Source: Niebla homalea | Lineage: Eukaryota; Ascomycota; Lecanoromycetes; Lecanorales; Ramalinaceae | Reading direction: 5' to 3' | Assembly (NCBI GenBank): GCA_019925105.1 | Contig: JAHGAU010000018.1 | Span: forward strand, 310,001 to 374,000 | Length of the DNA: 64,000 nt | In this document: piece after piece, positions 11,999 to 23,265 of the stretch | Layout of the letters: every line of letters starts with the position of its first letter | Numbering within the stretch: position 1 is the stretch's first letter | Program-made: the position numbers and the translations under genes | The notes under the pieces: model-generated | What the model was told of the DNA's origin: nothing | Databases searched by the model: none | The model's input: only the letters and a program-made list of their open reading frames with translations

Positions 11999-12325
11999 AT
12001 TAGCATCCCCCTGCTCCGCTTGCGCTCCGCTTTCCCTCTCCGTATGGTCTCGGATTTGGCTGGCAATATCCCCCGCATTTATAGCAATCTCTCTCGATTC
12101 AGGGTTTCGCTGCGGCGGGACAGGTTGATTTAACCCCAGCGGGGGTGACCGTCTTCCATCACATACGAGACGCTGCTGATCGGAGGAGACTCGAGCCGAT
12201 CCATTTAGCCAGATCGGCGAAGGCACGCAACACTGTCTTGTCTGTTCCCACCGTTGGCCTCGCTAAGACATCCGTTCTGTCTGACTCCGATATACTCCTC
12301 CGTAAGGAATTCTTTCAGCCCGTGG

Positions 12326-13047
12326 CTAAGATCTATTGAAATCGGTGTCAGAGGCGTCCCCCGCTCCGCGGAAGTGGACCTTACCTGCATGGTAGAGGTT
12401 TACCGGCCACCACTCCTCCGTGAGGGCCGGGGAATGTTTCACCGCCGCGTCAATCTGAGGGAGGCGTCGCAGTTGGTAACCGGCCGGAAATATGAGCTTC
12501 GGATAAACTCGCCGCCGTTCGCGTAGCAGTCCATGAGAAAGGCGACCGATATCTAGTCGACGAGCGACCATGCGGGCAATGGTGGATTTGCCAGTCCCGG
12601 CCATCCCGTTCAACCAGAAGATGTATTGGTTGTCCCATCCATCAGCCCACGCCTTAATCTGCTTCAGGATGTCGGTTCGGGTGCCGGGGAAACATGTGGA
12701 GTCGGGCTTATCGTCGTAAGCGTTAAACGCGGCTTGAGGAACGGATGGTAGCAGACTCAGTAGGTGCGAAGGGCTATTGGATGGGTTATTTGATAGCTCG
12801 CGGCAGTCGTTGGGGAGCGTAGAGGCTGGTATCAGCGTCGATAGATGCTCCTTACCCAGCACGTTTTCCCTTATCGCTAACGCTTATCGGTGTATCCGCT
12901 CTGCCTCTCCGTACCTGCCTTGACTGCTTAATATTCCTGCCAGACTGTTCATGCTCCCCAGCGTATTAGGATGCTCCTTACCCAGTACTCTTTCTATCAA
13001 TATTAACGCTTTTCGGTATATCCGCTCGGCCTCTTTGTACTTGCTTT
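12326..13047 (-). pseudogene. Chimeric NLR relic: TPR repeats followed by a NACHT P-loop segment
   Basis: On the minus strand the sequence first reads as tetratricopeptide repeats typical of fungal NLRs ('YKEAERIYRKALILIERVLG', 'KEHPNTLGSMNSLAGILSSQ', 'YGEAERIHR' then a stop, 'ALAIRENVLGKEHLSTL'). From 12862 it runs into the start of a NACHT domain ('AFNAYDDKPDSTCFPGTRT', 'WADGWDNQYIFWLNG') with an intact Walker A 'GMAGTGKST'. After 'IARMVARRLDIGRLS' the frame is lost and the rest of NACHT is absent or scrambled. In normal fungal NLRs NACHT precedes the repeats, so this order implies a rearrangement. Intact relatives are STAND receptors of heterokaryon incompatibility and non-self sensing. 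Base composition is near normal. Confidence 0.8.
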
Positions 13048-13366
13048 ATTAATTTAAGCTTTATTTAATAAGTGGTTGTCGAGTTATAAGTTATTAGAGA
13101 ATATAGAATTTTTAATACAATTTCCGTAAATTCTTCCTTAATAAATATGTTTATCTTAATATTATAATTACTCGTAAATAAAGGTGGTTTAATAATTAAA
13201 TAAGCATTGATTAAAGAAAGTAATTATATTTATAAAGTACTTTAAAATAAATACGTAACTCTTAAAAAGGCGTTTTAAAAGTAAAGGAATTGGAGGACTA
13301 AACTTTTTATTATCTATATTTATCGGAGCGAGATACCTTTTTAAGCTTAAAGCTAATAGCTTATAT
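13048..13366. other. RIPped AT-rich stretch upstream of the NLR relic
   Basis: No gene is recognisable. It follows directly on the TPR segment and could be more mutated TPR sequence, but I cannot read repeats in it. Confidence 0.35.
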
Positions 13367-13547
13367 ATACGTTAATAATATTACGCCTGGATTTAGCTAT
13401 AAGCAGTCCTATATTGGCTTTTTTAGCTAATATGGCCTTTTATAAGCCGGTGTTTTACATTATGGTGGCCAGATAAATTTGGCTTATAAAATGGTATATA
13501 CGAGGTAAGAGGCGGGCTGTGCTATGTTGAATTAGCACCTATCAGAT
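13367..13547 (+). repeat. Dispersed repeat R1, copy 1 (RIPped)
   Basis: About 180 bp, including cgcctggatttagct, ggccttttataagccgg and ggccagataaatttggctta. It aligns in the same orientation with 34142-34322. Differences are mostly C-to-T and G-to-A, and this copy is the more mutated. Identity is unknown: no ORF or terminal structure. Confidence 0.7.
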
Positions 13548-15005
13548 TCTGCCCAATCCCTCACTTGCGCATTTGTAGGGCTTAGACCTGATCTGGGTTG
13601 CCTTAGTTGGTTAGACTTTGTGATATAAGTCGTAATGTTATAGAAGCATGGCGACGCCTTTAAGTATACACCTATATTAAGCGTATCGCTCTTAATTTAA
13701 GGTCTTATAATATAGTTTCTTGAATTTAATATAAGATAGCGTATAATTTTACTATAAGTCTATACTTTAAGAGTCATCGTTAGAATATCGCTTATATAAA
13801 CAATTACGACTCGGTATATTAATAAAGAAAAGCTGGATAATCTTTTAAGGGTCCTGTTCCCCGATGGAGGTTATAAGTGTGAATTACGTACCACTTTATT
13901 TCCTTCTATAACTTAAATGTATTAACACGGTATATTAGTTTAAAGATAGCATAGCACCAACGGTAACACTCCGGAACATTCCGAGGAAGCTTACTGATGT
14001 AATTCCCTCCTTTGTATTGAAATTCAAAACATTAAGATCAGTGTTGACTTCACTTAAGGCTGAAATAGAAAGATATAAGAGTAGACCTTAAGCAATATGC
14101 ATCATTATTCGGCGATGAGAGAGATTTTAGTGGAGATTCGGTATTTTGTTGAGAAGCTCTAAGAGCGGGCATTTGGCTGGGGAGCGGGGACATTAAGATG
14201 TTCAATGGGACCTTTATAGCTGGAAAAACTGCCCGAGTCGATCAATAATTACTCGGTTAAAAATGCGCTAGGTTCTTAGGCTGAAAGAGCCTCGCCCTTC
14301 GCGGAGACGAGTGTTATACACCCAGCTAGATGCTTTGAGGTGTACAGTCAAATCACATTAATAAAAGCTCCCTTAAGTCTGTATAAGGGGCTTAACAGAG
14401 CCCTGTTATCGTACAAATGCCGCCTTAATATGCTCCTGACCTTATACCATTGACTGCATCCGAATCTTCATCACTTCATATACGCCCTGATATATGAAAT
14501 CCAAGACAACCCAGCTTGCTGGCGCCCAGTTAACAGGCAGCTAGAGGACAGTTTCCTGGTTCGCGGAAGTGAGCGAGTTAATCCAAAACGTAAGAAAGGG
14601 TTTACTACACTCAATAACCGATAACTTCGAAAGATAAGGGAGTCCCCATTAATTACTCCAGGTGTTTTTATCGAAGCTTCCAATCCAGTAATCCCAGCCA
14701 CAAATATAAGCACATCTGCTCCACATGTCAGTCAACAGCGCATAGAACAGACTGCCGTCAACCTTTAGGAAGTAATCGGATTCCACTTACGAATCCCCGT
14801 CGGTATATACTCCGTAGGTCCTTAGCTCGCCATATTTCATCAGTGAGTCTTTCCTATATATAATGATTGCAAACGAGCCACCGCTCGAAGCTTCTAAACT
14901 ATTAGAGGCCGAAGGTTGGGTACGGAGGTTGGAGACCCATTGATTGAGTGAATATTCCAATAATAAAGCCGACTTCTTTGATGCAAAAGAGATTTTTGAT
15001 GCACG
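13548..15005. other. Mixed-composition stretch with unassigned ORF fragments
   Basis: GC is intermediate. Minus-strand ORFs at 14471-14713 (begins 'MLIFVAGITGLEASIKTPG') and 14787-15050 (ends 'GELRTYGVYTDGDS') are the only ones above 75 codons. The first start weakly resembles the nucleotide-binding start of NmrA-like proteins, but the motif is not followed by the expected sequence. I do not call genes here. Confidence 0.3.
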
Positions 15006-15466
15006 GGGGTATTTAGCGTGGACAAGTTGCTTGGGAATCCTTGGCATCATTTTTTGCGCGTACCCCTTCTAGTGGTTTAAATTAACATTATATGCAACCT
15101 TTTAAATATTTAATTTATTAATCGTAAATAATTCCTTAAAGTTATAATATATAATTTAATAGTTCTTATTTATCTTATTAATTATAACGTAATAATTATA
15201 GGTATTTATAAAAAAGTCCATTTTAATAAAAGTGGAACCTATCCGTTAATCAATTTTATCCTTAAATAAAACCCTTTTTATACTTAATTATTATTAAGTT
15301 TAAATATATAAGAAACGTATCGTTTAATTCCTTAATATATATATATTTACTCCAGTTAATAGCTTTATGTTTAACGTATTATTCATGGAGTTTATATAAG
15401 CACCCAGAGTGGGTGCGCGCAAAAAATAATGCCAAGGATTCTTAAGCAACCTGTCCACGCTAAATT
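15006..15466. repeat. Short inverted repeat pair (about 58-bp arms)
   Basis: 15006-15066 (gcgtggacaagttgcttggg...ttttttgcgcgtacccc) and 15411-15465 (gggtgcgcgcaaaaaataat...gtccacgctaaatt) are reverse complements with a few transitions. They are separated by about 345 bp of AT-rich DNA. Confidence 0.75.
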
Positions 15467-15510
15467 CCGCGGTTGTCTTGGCAGCCTCTGCATTGAAGAC
15501 CCTGTCGCAT

Positions 15511-15956
15511 AAAGGCCTACCAGACGGCCTTTTATTAACGGTATTACAGGTGCACCGGTGCATAAGGTGCGGTGAGTATACGGTCATTAAACGGCCCTTG
15601 GGATGGACATAAATACGGTCGTTATTACGGTATAATTAAATAAATATAATAATAGACTTAATATAAGTAATTCGGCTTACCTACCCTTCCCTTATACCCT
15701 ATACTTATTTATATATATTATATTACGGGGGAAAATAAAATTAATGTAATATACGTAAATGGGTACAGGGTATAGGGGAAGGGTAAGTAAGCCGAATTAT
15801 TTATATTAAGTTTACTATTATGCTTATTTAATTAAACCGTAATAACGACCGTATTTATGTCTATCTTAAGGGCCGTTTGATAACCGTATACTCACCATAC
15901 CTTATGCACCGGTGCACCTGTAATACCGTTAACAAAAGGCCGTCTGGTAGGCCTTT
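15511..15956. repeat. Near-perfect palindrome / foldback element, about 215-bp arms
   Basis: The sequence begins aaaggcctaccagacggcc and ends with its complement ggccgtctggtaggccttt. The arms match across their length, including ggtgcaccggtgcataagg, cataaatacggtcgttatta and aattcggctta. They differ mostly by transitions around a short central spacer near 15725-15745. There is no ORF. It fits a foldback MITE, because the other arm of the surrounding inverted repeat (around 17580) lacks it. Confidence 0.85.
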
Positions 15957-16464
15957 AGAAGAGGTTACCCCCCAACCGTATAAACCTACCAACCGTATAC
16001 GCTAAACCCAATCCGCTCCAGGTATATAAAGTCCTACTTTAGTCTGAGATCGACTGCCTTTGGTCCCCGAAGGGGGTCTGAGCAAGAATCTCCATTTTTC
16101 GGGTGGTAATTTATTACTATATATATTAGCTCCGCGTACATTTCATTACTAGGAAAAATTTGACTTTTCTATACTTTTGGGTAATAGGTGTATTGCTTAA
16201 GGCTTAAATGCTGCAATTAAATCACGGTATCTTTGGGCTATAATTATGGGAGCATATAAAGATTAGGCGTCGCTTTAAGTGCATAAAAGCCTTGCTTAGC
16301 TCTCAGGTTCTCCACCTAAATTACGGTGTTTTTGGGCTTATTGCGGTAAAGGCATGCGGGCATCGGGCGACGCATTATAGCAAAGGGCTTGGTAAAGGGC
16401 TTTTACTGAAGGGCCTGGTGAGGGGCTTAGTGAAGGGCTTCGTGAAGGGTTTGCTAAGGGTAGG

Positions 16465-16586
16465 GGTGCAAGTGAGGGTGCAAGTGAGGGTGCAAGTGAG
16501 GGTGCAAGTGAGGGTGCAAGTGAGGATGCAAGTGAGGGTGCAAGTGAGGGTGCAAGTGAGGGTGCATTTAAGGGTGCATTTGCTCC
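16465..16586 (+). repeat. 12-bp minisatellite (ggtgcaagtgag)n
   Basis: Eight consecutive 12-bp units occupy 16465-16560, one with a single change. Two degenerate units (ggtgcatttaag, ggtgcatttgctcc) follow. Upstream (16375-16460) is a looser aagggctt/ggtgaagg repeat. The 106-codon ORF across it (16292-16612) reads as a Val-Gln-Val-Arg repeat and is most likely a by-product of the unit length. Confidence 0.9.
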
Positions 16587-16612
16587 TTAAGTCCGTTACC
16601 AGCTCAGTATAA

Positions 16613-17529
16613 GCTTACCCGCCCTGATCGATCCACTCAACCACAGAGGGTCCGTATGTACCCAGTACCTATCTTCGGAAGGTAATAAAGCGGTTATTTC
16701 GAGGTTTACCGGGTCTAAATAATATATCCTGACTTTTATTTATTTACTATTATTAAATAAACCGCTAATTATTAAGAGGAATTAAAACTTAAGGACGGTA
16801 ATTACGAACCATAAAAAGTTACTTTAATAATATAAAGTGGTTTAAAACGAATTATATTAATATTAAAGGTATATATAAAGATTAATAAACTTTTAATTAT
16901 TAAGTTTTATAATATTATTATCGATATTAAACGACTTAAATAACGCGCGGGAATTATAATTTATAATATCCGATTACGAATTAACTTAAAGTTTATTTAA
17001 AAAAATAAGGATAATAATCGATTTAATATAGTTAAAAAATATATATTATACCTTTCAATTATTTTATAGTGGTAGTTATCGCGTAGTATCGCGTACGATA
17101 ATAAGGGTAAATTATTAAGGGTTTACCTCAGTATACGTTTCCCATATAAATTAAGGGTTTACCACCCAAAATCCGGAGTTTCTTGCTCAGACCCCCCACA
17201 AAACGAGCCCCGGTAAGCTAGCGTCCGATTATGTAAGCCTACCGGTAGGGCCCTTTTGTGGGTAAGGGCTGAGAGCTGAGACTAGTCCCACCCAGCTCAC
17301 ACCTAATTTAATATACCACGCGCGTGTGCACTTGGATAATCCTTTACGATAACTACTATGCATATACGTTTTCTCTGCACTTTAGAGTACTAACAGATCG
17401 ACATAATTACAGACTAAAAAAAAGATTTTATAACTATTTAAATCCTATTAAGTGGCCTATGAGTATCGTTAAATAAGTAGTAAGGATATAAAAGGTAGGT
17501 TAAGATTAAGATTATAAAATTAATCCAAA
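16613..17529. other. Spacer within the inverted-repeat region
   Basis: It is AT-rich from about 16700 to 17150 with no ORF, then near-normal GC from 17160. No gene is recognised. It holds the right member of the gggggtctgagcaagaa pair (17155-17200). Confidence 0.4.
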
Positions 17530-17631
17530 TCGGGTTTAGCGTGTACGGTTAATAGGTTTATACGGTTGGGGGGTGACCCCTTTTATGCGATAGGGTCTTT
17601 AATGCAGGGGCTGCCAAGACAACCGCGGAAT

Positions 17632-18419
17632 ACCCCCGTATATTACCCCGCAGTGAATTAAGAGTCACGTGGAGACCTCCCCGGGTACGCCCCCTCTAAA
17701 TCCCCTGAAGATTCCCCGGAAGGCCACCCCTCCGGGCCCCCCCCCCCTCTGAAGACCTCCCAGAAGACCGCCCCGAAGACTGATACAGCGTACAGTACAG
17801 TACATTATCACCTTCGGGATTACTAAGTGGGCAGCGACGAGCATACGATAGCGAGTATGCGATAATAACACCTAAATAAATAGTCCAATATAATAGCATA
17901 TAAATGAACCCTTATCTATATAGAGAGATCACCATACAGCAAGTGTAGTAAAAGGGTCTTAACGTAGTAAAGCGAGGGTATTCTATTAAAATACTGGGGG
18001 CTACGGATTTGCCGGCTATTCGGGAGGGTTCTTCATGGGTTCTTTTATGGCTGCTCCTCCATATATAATGACTAATCTTTAGGTTAAAGCTTTAAAGAGC
18101 ATTCCTTGTCTTTTACGTATATTAAAGTTTATTTATTCCTGTAAGGTTAAATGACTTATAAGTGCCTCTTAATCCGAAAATTGAGGCGTAGCCGCCTTAA
18201 TATATTAAATAACTTTCTTGTCAAATTCCCCGATTTAATAAATCCAGATTGCGAGTTTTCTAATCTAATATACTTATAAAGCCTGCTTATAACCATCAGA
18301 AAGTATAGAGTCTCGACTCTAAAATGTGGTATATGATATGCAGAGTTAAGATCTTATACCTTCTGACCACTTTGACTTATCTGTATTCTTCGTACTGGTC
18401 CTTATAGCAAATTAAAGAT
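17632..18419. other. GC-rich low-complexity patch, then AT-rich DNA
   Basis: 17680-17785 is rich in C and G on one strand (ccccccccccctctgaag). It yields overlapping Gly/Arg-rich minus-strand ORFs (17665-17871, 17696-17899) that look compositional rather than coding. From 18060 on the DNA may be the decayed 5' part of the CorA-like relic downstream. Confidence 0.4.
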
Positions 18420-19310
18420 CGTACATTAATTATTTAGAAGATCAGCTCTTAGAAGTGGTAAGATCAAAGAAAACTGAACGATATTTATATACTGACGTAT
18501 TAATGGGTTAGGATGAGAAAACGTTGAACTCTTTAGTTATAAAAGCCTATAAATTTGATTATCCTATTAAATTCTATAATACCTAGGATTTGGAACTTAT
18601 TCAGCGAAAGCTTTTGAAAACATTGCTAATTCTAAGATCGAATATGGATATTAAAAGATCCTTAAAGATATATATTAAGGAAGCTACGGGAACCCTATAA
18701 TAGAGCGATAGTCCACGCAGCCTTAAGGTGTTGGATTAGTATGCTACTAGCCTCAAAATATACGTAAAAATCGTAAATACTCTTTTAAAAAGACTAAGTA
18801 AGACCAACAAACTGGTATCTAATATACATCCACGCTTAATAGAGGTTCTTTATAGTTTACAGAATCCAGATATTCGATATATTAGAATACCGACGTAAGG
18901 AGAGAGGGTTAATAACGGGCGAGGCTATTCGTAACGATACCCATTACACTAAACGGCTCACGGAGTAAACGGCAGCTGTAAGCGACTTAATAACAGATTT
19001 AACGAAAGAGATACGTAACGATTTAAAATTTATTAAGATAATTACATTTCTAGCTTTTCTCTATGTACCTGCGTCTTTGGCTGCCGTAAGTTAACTTCGT
19101 TATATAGACTCCTGAATACGCGCTTACTGCTAATATAGACAATATTTAGTTTTAAATTAATATAGGTAAAAAGTATATTAGGAGATAGAAAGATATATAT
19201 AGTATTAATATCGGATTTCTGGAAGTAATTTATACTGGCAATAACGATGGCGATTACTACCGTGGCGTTAGCGTTATACTAGAGTAAATATTGGCCTATA
19301 TATGGGCAGA
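18420..19310 (+). pseudogene. CorA-like two-helix membrane protein relic
   Basis: On the + strand, a helical linker reads 'DLEQIQRKLLKTLLILRSNM' (about 18586). It is followed near 19000 by 'DLTKEIRNDLKFIKIITFL' and a first hydrophobic helix 'FLAFLYVPASLAA'. Directly after it are a GTAAGT donor and, at the other side, an acceptor preceded by a ctaat branch-like site. The frame resumes as 'SDFWK', stop, 'FILAITMAITTVALALY', a second hydrophobic helix. This helical linker, TM1, Phe-Trp and TM2 plan is that of fungal CorA-like domain proteins, where a wholly helical N-terminal part precedes two C-terminal helices. Frameshifts and Trp/Gln stops destroy it. The 5' limit is uncertain. The assignment rests on pattern only. 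Confidence 0.5.
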
Positions 19311-19589
19311 GGCTTCTCTGGCGGATTATTTGAAGAGTTAATGCGGAGTCAATAAGGGCATGTGAAATTTATTTTATAAAGTTCTCTATAGACTTAAAAG
19401 ATGATATTAATCGCGTTATTAATCGATCCCTTTGGTTAACTTAGTGTATTCTATGTTTAATATTTTTCTGTGAAAAGACATTTAATAATGGAATTTCAAG
19501 GAATAAATTTTGTACCTTTATACGCCCTAATAACTATTCTCCTACAAAGGCCAAGTTGAAGTTAATTAGCTACAGTAAAGCTAAACTAA

Positions 19590-20134
19590 GCATTTCGAGA
19601 TAAGTATAATAACATTCTTATTAAAACTGTCCTTAATATTTTAAGGTAAAATCTCTTCCTTCTGTTCTTTTACATTAATTTTAAAATAATTTTTTACTAA
19701 AATACCATAAGTATCTTTTATATATATTCTAATTTATAATACGCTTTTTCCTAATAGCTTTTTTAATATTTCCTCCGGTAATCCTTTAATTTTTTTTATA
19801 ATTAATTTTAAAGGTTTTTAAAAAATGATTTTTATAAGTATTATATTAACGTTATAATAATTAAATTCTTAACGGAATTATATTTTAAGGTTATGCTATT
19901 ATTATATATAATAAAGTATTTCTTTTATATATAGGATATTAATAATATATTTTAAGCTTAAATAATAAAAAATAAATATTATTATTATTTATACGGCTAT
20001 AATTAAACTTAATAAAAAATACGTTAAAAAGAAATACTATAATACTTAAAAGTTCATTTAAAAAATAAATAATACTAAATATAAATATACTTTTATATAA
20101 TTAACCGTTACGGTAAAAGTTTAAAATATATAGT
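19590..20134 (-). pseudogene. Kinase-like gene fragment, left inverted copy, C-terminal part
   Basis: This is the reverse complement of 37145-37690. Matching blocks include the ends tttcgagataagtataat / its counterpart at 37660-37680 and aaatctcttccttc (19650) / gaaggaagagatt (37607). The left copy is more RIPped. It continues across the two LTR elements at 27852-27863 and 29975-30388, so this stretch is the 3' part of one gene fragment. In the right copy it encodes the C-terminal helices of a kinase-like domain. No frame survives here. Confidence 0.75.
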
Positions 20135-20329
20135 TGTCAGACGTAAGGACGTATAAGAGTGGATAGGGTAGGTCTGGATTAAGTATATTAAGTATATCTG
20201 TCTAATTTATATAAGAAGCATAATGCTATCTATATAAAATACCCGGGTAATATAAGATATACGGCCAGGTAATAATATCTATAGTATTATAAAATACCAC
20301 TTATTATTATATTTGTATCCAGGCTGATA
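20135..20329 (-). repeat. Left LTR of Copia copy B (195 bp)
   Basis: It starts tgtcagacgtaagg and ends ccaggctgata. It aligns to 27652-27846 with transition differences. It is shorter than the 220-bp LTRs of the other copies because one central block is missing. Confidence 0.9.
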
Positions 20330-22584
20330 TACCCCCTTAGGATCGTAATATTATTACGGTAATAATATAGATCCTGGATACCCTTATTATGGCTATTTCT
20401 TAATTGCCCTTTAAGCTTTATTAATATACCGTAATTATTGTAGGTGAAAGGTACGTTTTGAATTAAAAGTTAAAAAATTGAAAAGTTAAGAAAAATCGGT
20501 AACCTTAAGAGCAATAATAATAATAAAACCTTTATATTTTAGGTAACTCCGGAGCTTTGTATATGCTTAATTAAGCTCCGGGTATTTACTTAAGTGATTT
20601 TATTAAGTAATTATTACTAGGTATACGCCAAGAAAAGTTGAAAATTAATAAAATTATAAAAATGAACGAACCCGGAAAGATTATCGTATACCCGGTTTAT
20701 AGTCGTGAATTTTTAAGAGCTGAATTTCTCAAAAACGACGTCTCCGTGGTTTTACCGAGTTATATTATAATACGGGGTTTTAAAGTTTATCGTCTTCAAG
20801 ACTTAAGAGTTTTATGAATTCTTTATATTTTTATAACGGTAAGGTTTTTATAAGGCCGTCCGTTAATATTTTTATTATAAATATATACTTAATATTAATC
20901 GTTTTCTTCTGGTATTCTTATCGTAATTAATAATAATATATATCTATATAACGGAGTTTTATAATAAATTAAAAGTTTATCCCTTAAATTATACGGATTA
21001 TTTAAATATTATTATATTTAATCTTTAATAAATAAGATAAATTTAATATAATTAACTTAAAGAAACGGTTCTATTATATTAACTTTTTTACAATAAGGGT
21101 AAAATTAAAAAGCTTGGCTTTAATAAAGCTTATTATTACCGTCTTTTATTTTATTATTTTCCAGTTAATTAAGCTTTTAAAAAACTTAAAGATATAGCTT
21201 TATAAATTATATTATATCTTGAAATCGTTAATAAATAACGTATTTAAGGATATTATAAAAACGGTATACGGATTAATAATTTTCCCGTTATATAAAATAA
21301 TATAATACTTAATATATATAAGGTATTATAATACCCTTATAGCTACTTCTAAATATTATTTTAACGGATTTATAAGGGACTTAAATAACTTAAACGTTAA
21401 GTACGTAATATCCGTCCTTATAATAACGGCCGCGAAGTTAATAAAACCGATAAATTATTAATATATATAAATTTCTTAAGGTAAGGCTTACTCGGTATTT
21501 TTAATAAGAGGTTCGGTATTCCGTAAAGGTACTTTAAGAGTATAATTTATTATAATAGTGAATTTTACCGTAACCTTATTAATATAATTATCTTAATATA
21601 AACGGATTTCTTAATTTAATCGATCTTATATTATTTTTATATTTAAGAATTACTTTATTTTACTTAGGTTTCTTATTTTATAGATTTTAAAGAATTTACT
21701 TTAAAAGTTATTTAATTTTTAATTATACTTATAATCGTAAATAATAACGATATTATTTATAAAGAAAAAGACCATTATATAATCATTAATAAAGAAATAT
21801 TCGATTTCCGGGACTTATTTTAAACCTAATTCCATTAAGGTTTTTAAGAGATTTTTAAATTATAAAACTGGTAATTATTTAAGCTTATATAAAACTTAAA
21901 ATAAAAGGAATAAGCTTTTATTCTTATACCCTTTTAATAATTTAATATATATAAGTTCGTTTATTTTATTATTTATAAACGTATTAATAACGTTCCATTA
22001 TTTTATATTTAAATTAAATACGGCTATTGTAATTATAAGTACCTTAAGAATTTTAATTATTAAGGTAGCGGTAAATATATTTTAATCGGTCTTTTATAAA
22101 TTATCCCTTATATAAAGTCTCGCTTTATATTTGATAAGATACTTTTTATTGTTAAATTTATATTTAAATATTTAAATAATAAATATTAATATTTTATCCG
22201 CTTTTTTAATATATTTAATTAAGATTTCTTCCTATATACCTTTTTCTTTAAGAGCTTTAAGCTTTACTTTAATTACTAACTTAAGATCTATAACGTATAA
22301 GTATTTAAGTATATAACGATAGTATTTTAGCTTAATAAGTAGGGTATTACGGTAAAATATATTTATTTCTAATAGAGAAAAAAATAGCTTTTCGTCCTTC
22401 TTATAAAGCTTATAAAATAATTAAAAAGTAATAAATGCTATATAATATATAATAGCTTTAATTTATTTATAGTTAAAATAAAGGCTGTAATATAATTCGC
22501 TTTCTTTATACCTTTTATAGCTCTTTTTCCTTTAATAATATTGCTTATATTGAAGTCGGATTTATTGCTGTCTTTCTTTTTCGG

Positions 22585-22735
22585 CTTTAAAGTTAATGGA
22601 GCTAATAAAGCTGGTGGAGCTGGTAACGGATCTAATAGTACTGGTGGAGCTGGTGGCGGATCTGGTGGTGGAGTTGGTGGTCCATTACCGTTACCGTTAC
22701 CGTTATCTCCTCCGTCGTTATTCTTAAATACCGTA
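22585..22735 (-). other. GC-rich linker of Copia copy B that escaped RIP
   Basis: Inside otherwise A/T-saturated DNA lies a run of ggtggagctggt-like units followed by ccattaccgttaccg units. Read on the coding (minus) strand it is a Gly/Asn then Pro/Ala/Leu-rich linker, placed between the integrase and RT parts. The same linker in copy C (about 40850-40940) is partly mutated. Confidence 0.6.
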
Positions 22736-23265
22736 TCGTAGTTTATTAATATTAAAGTTAATAAGGAGAAATAATTTTCTTATTATTCTTTTCCTTTTCC
22801 CTTTTATATAGGGCCAGTAATATTATTTATAAATTCTTTTTCTTCTTCATTATTTAATAATAGTTTAATAATAATATAAAATATATTTATTTCTAAGATA
22901 TTAATTAAATAAAGGAATAGTTCTTTTTTAAGTTAAGTTAAATCGATCTTATTAATTTTATAAAACTTATTCTTTTTAAAGAAAACGTTCCTTATATAAA
23001 TTACTTTCTTTTAATTAAGTATCTATATATTATAAATATTAATATTATCGTAATTAATAAGGAAATTAATATATACTTTTATTATTAATTTCTCTTTCTT
23101 AAGGATTAACTTATTAAGTAAATAAACTTTATAGCCGTATTATTTAAGGTATTAAAGGTTTGGCTTTAAGCCGGTAATTTTCTTAAATAATATAATCTAT
23201 AAATATTTTCTTATTAATATTTAATTTATAAGGAAACCAGTTATTTATACAATTTATAACCATAG

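Larger units (their letters stand above)
15463..17631. repeat. Larger inverted repeat, left arm split by a palindromic insert
   Basis: 15463-15510 pairs with 17584-17631 (ccgcggttgtcttggcagcc / its complement), and 15957-16014 pairs with 17530-17580 (accgtataaacctacc / complement). In the right arm these blocks are adjacent; in the left arm they are separated by the 446-bp palindrome at 15511-15956. A further pair, 16073-16115 with 17155-17200 (gggggtctgagcaagaa), lies inside. Confidence 0.75.

Noticed and set aside
12145..12526. + strand ORFs over 12145-12339 and 12254-12526
   Set aside because: They are antisense to the NACHT relic and have no family signature.
16292..16612. Val-Gln-Val-Arg repeat protein as a gene
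   Set aside because: The frame is a consequence of the 12-bp unit; no flanking conserved coding or start context supports it.
17665..17899. Gly/Arg-rich minus-strand ORFs
   Set aside because: Two overlapping frames give similar low-complexity protein over a C-rich patch; this is composition, not coding evidence.
20656..20780. A start-like reading 'MNEPGKIIVYPVYSREF' on the + strand taken as a Copia Gag start
   Set aside because: Copia copies B and C code on the minus strand (RNase H, RT and protease all read that way), so this lies in the 3' region before the LTR.
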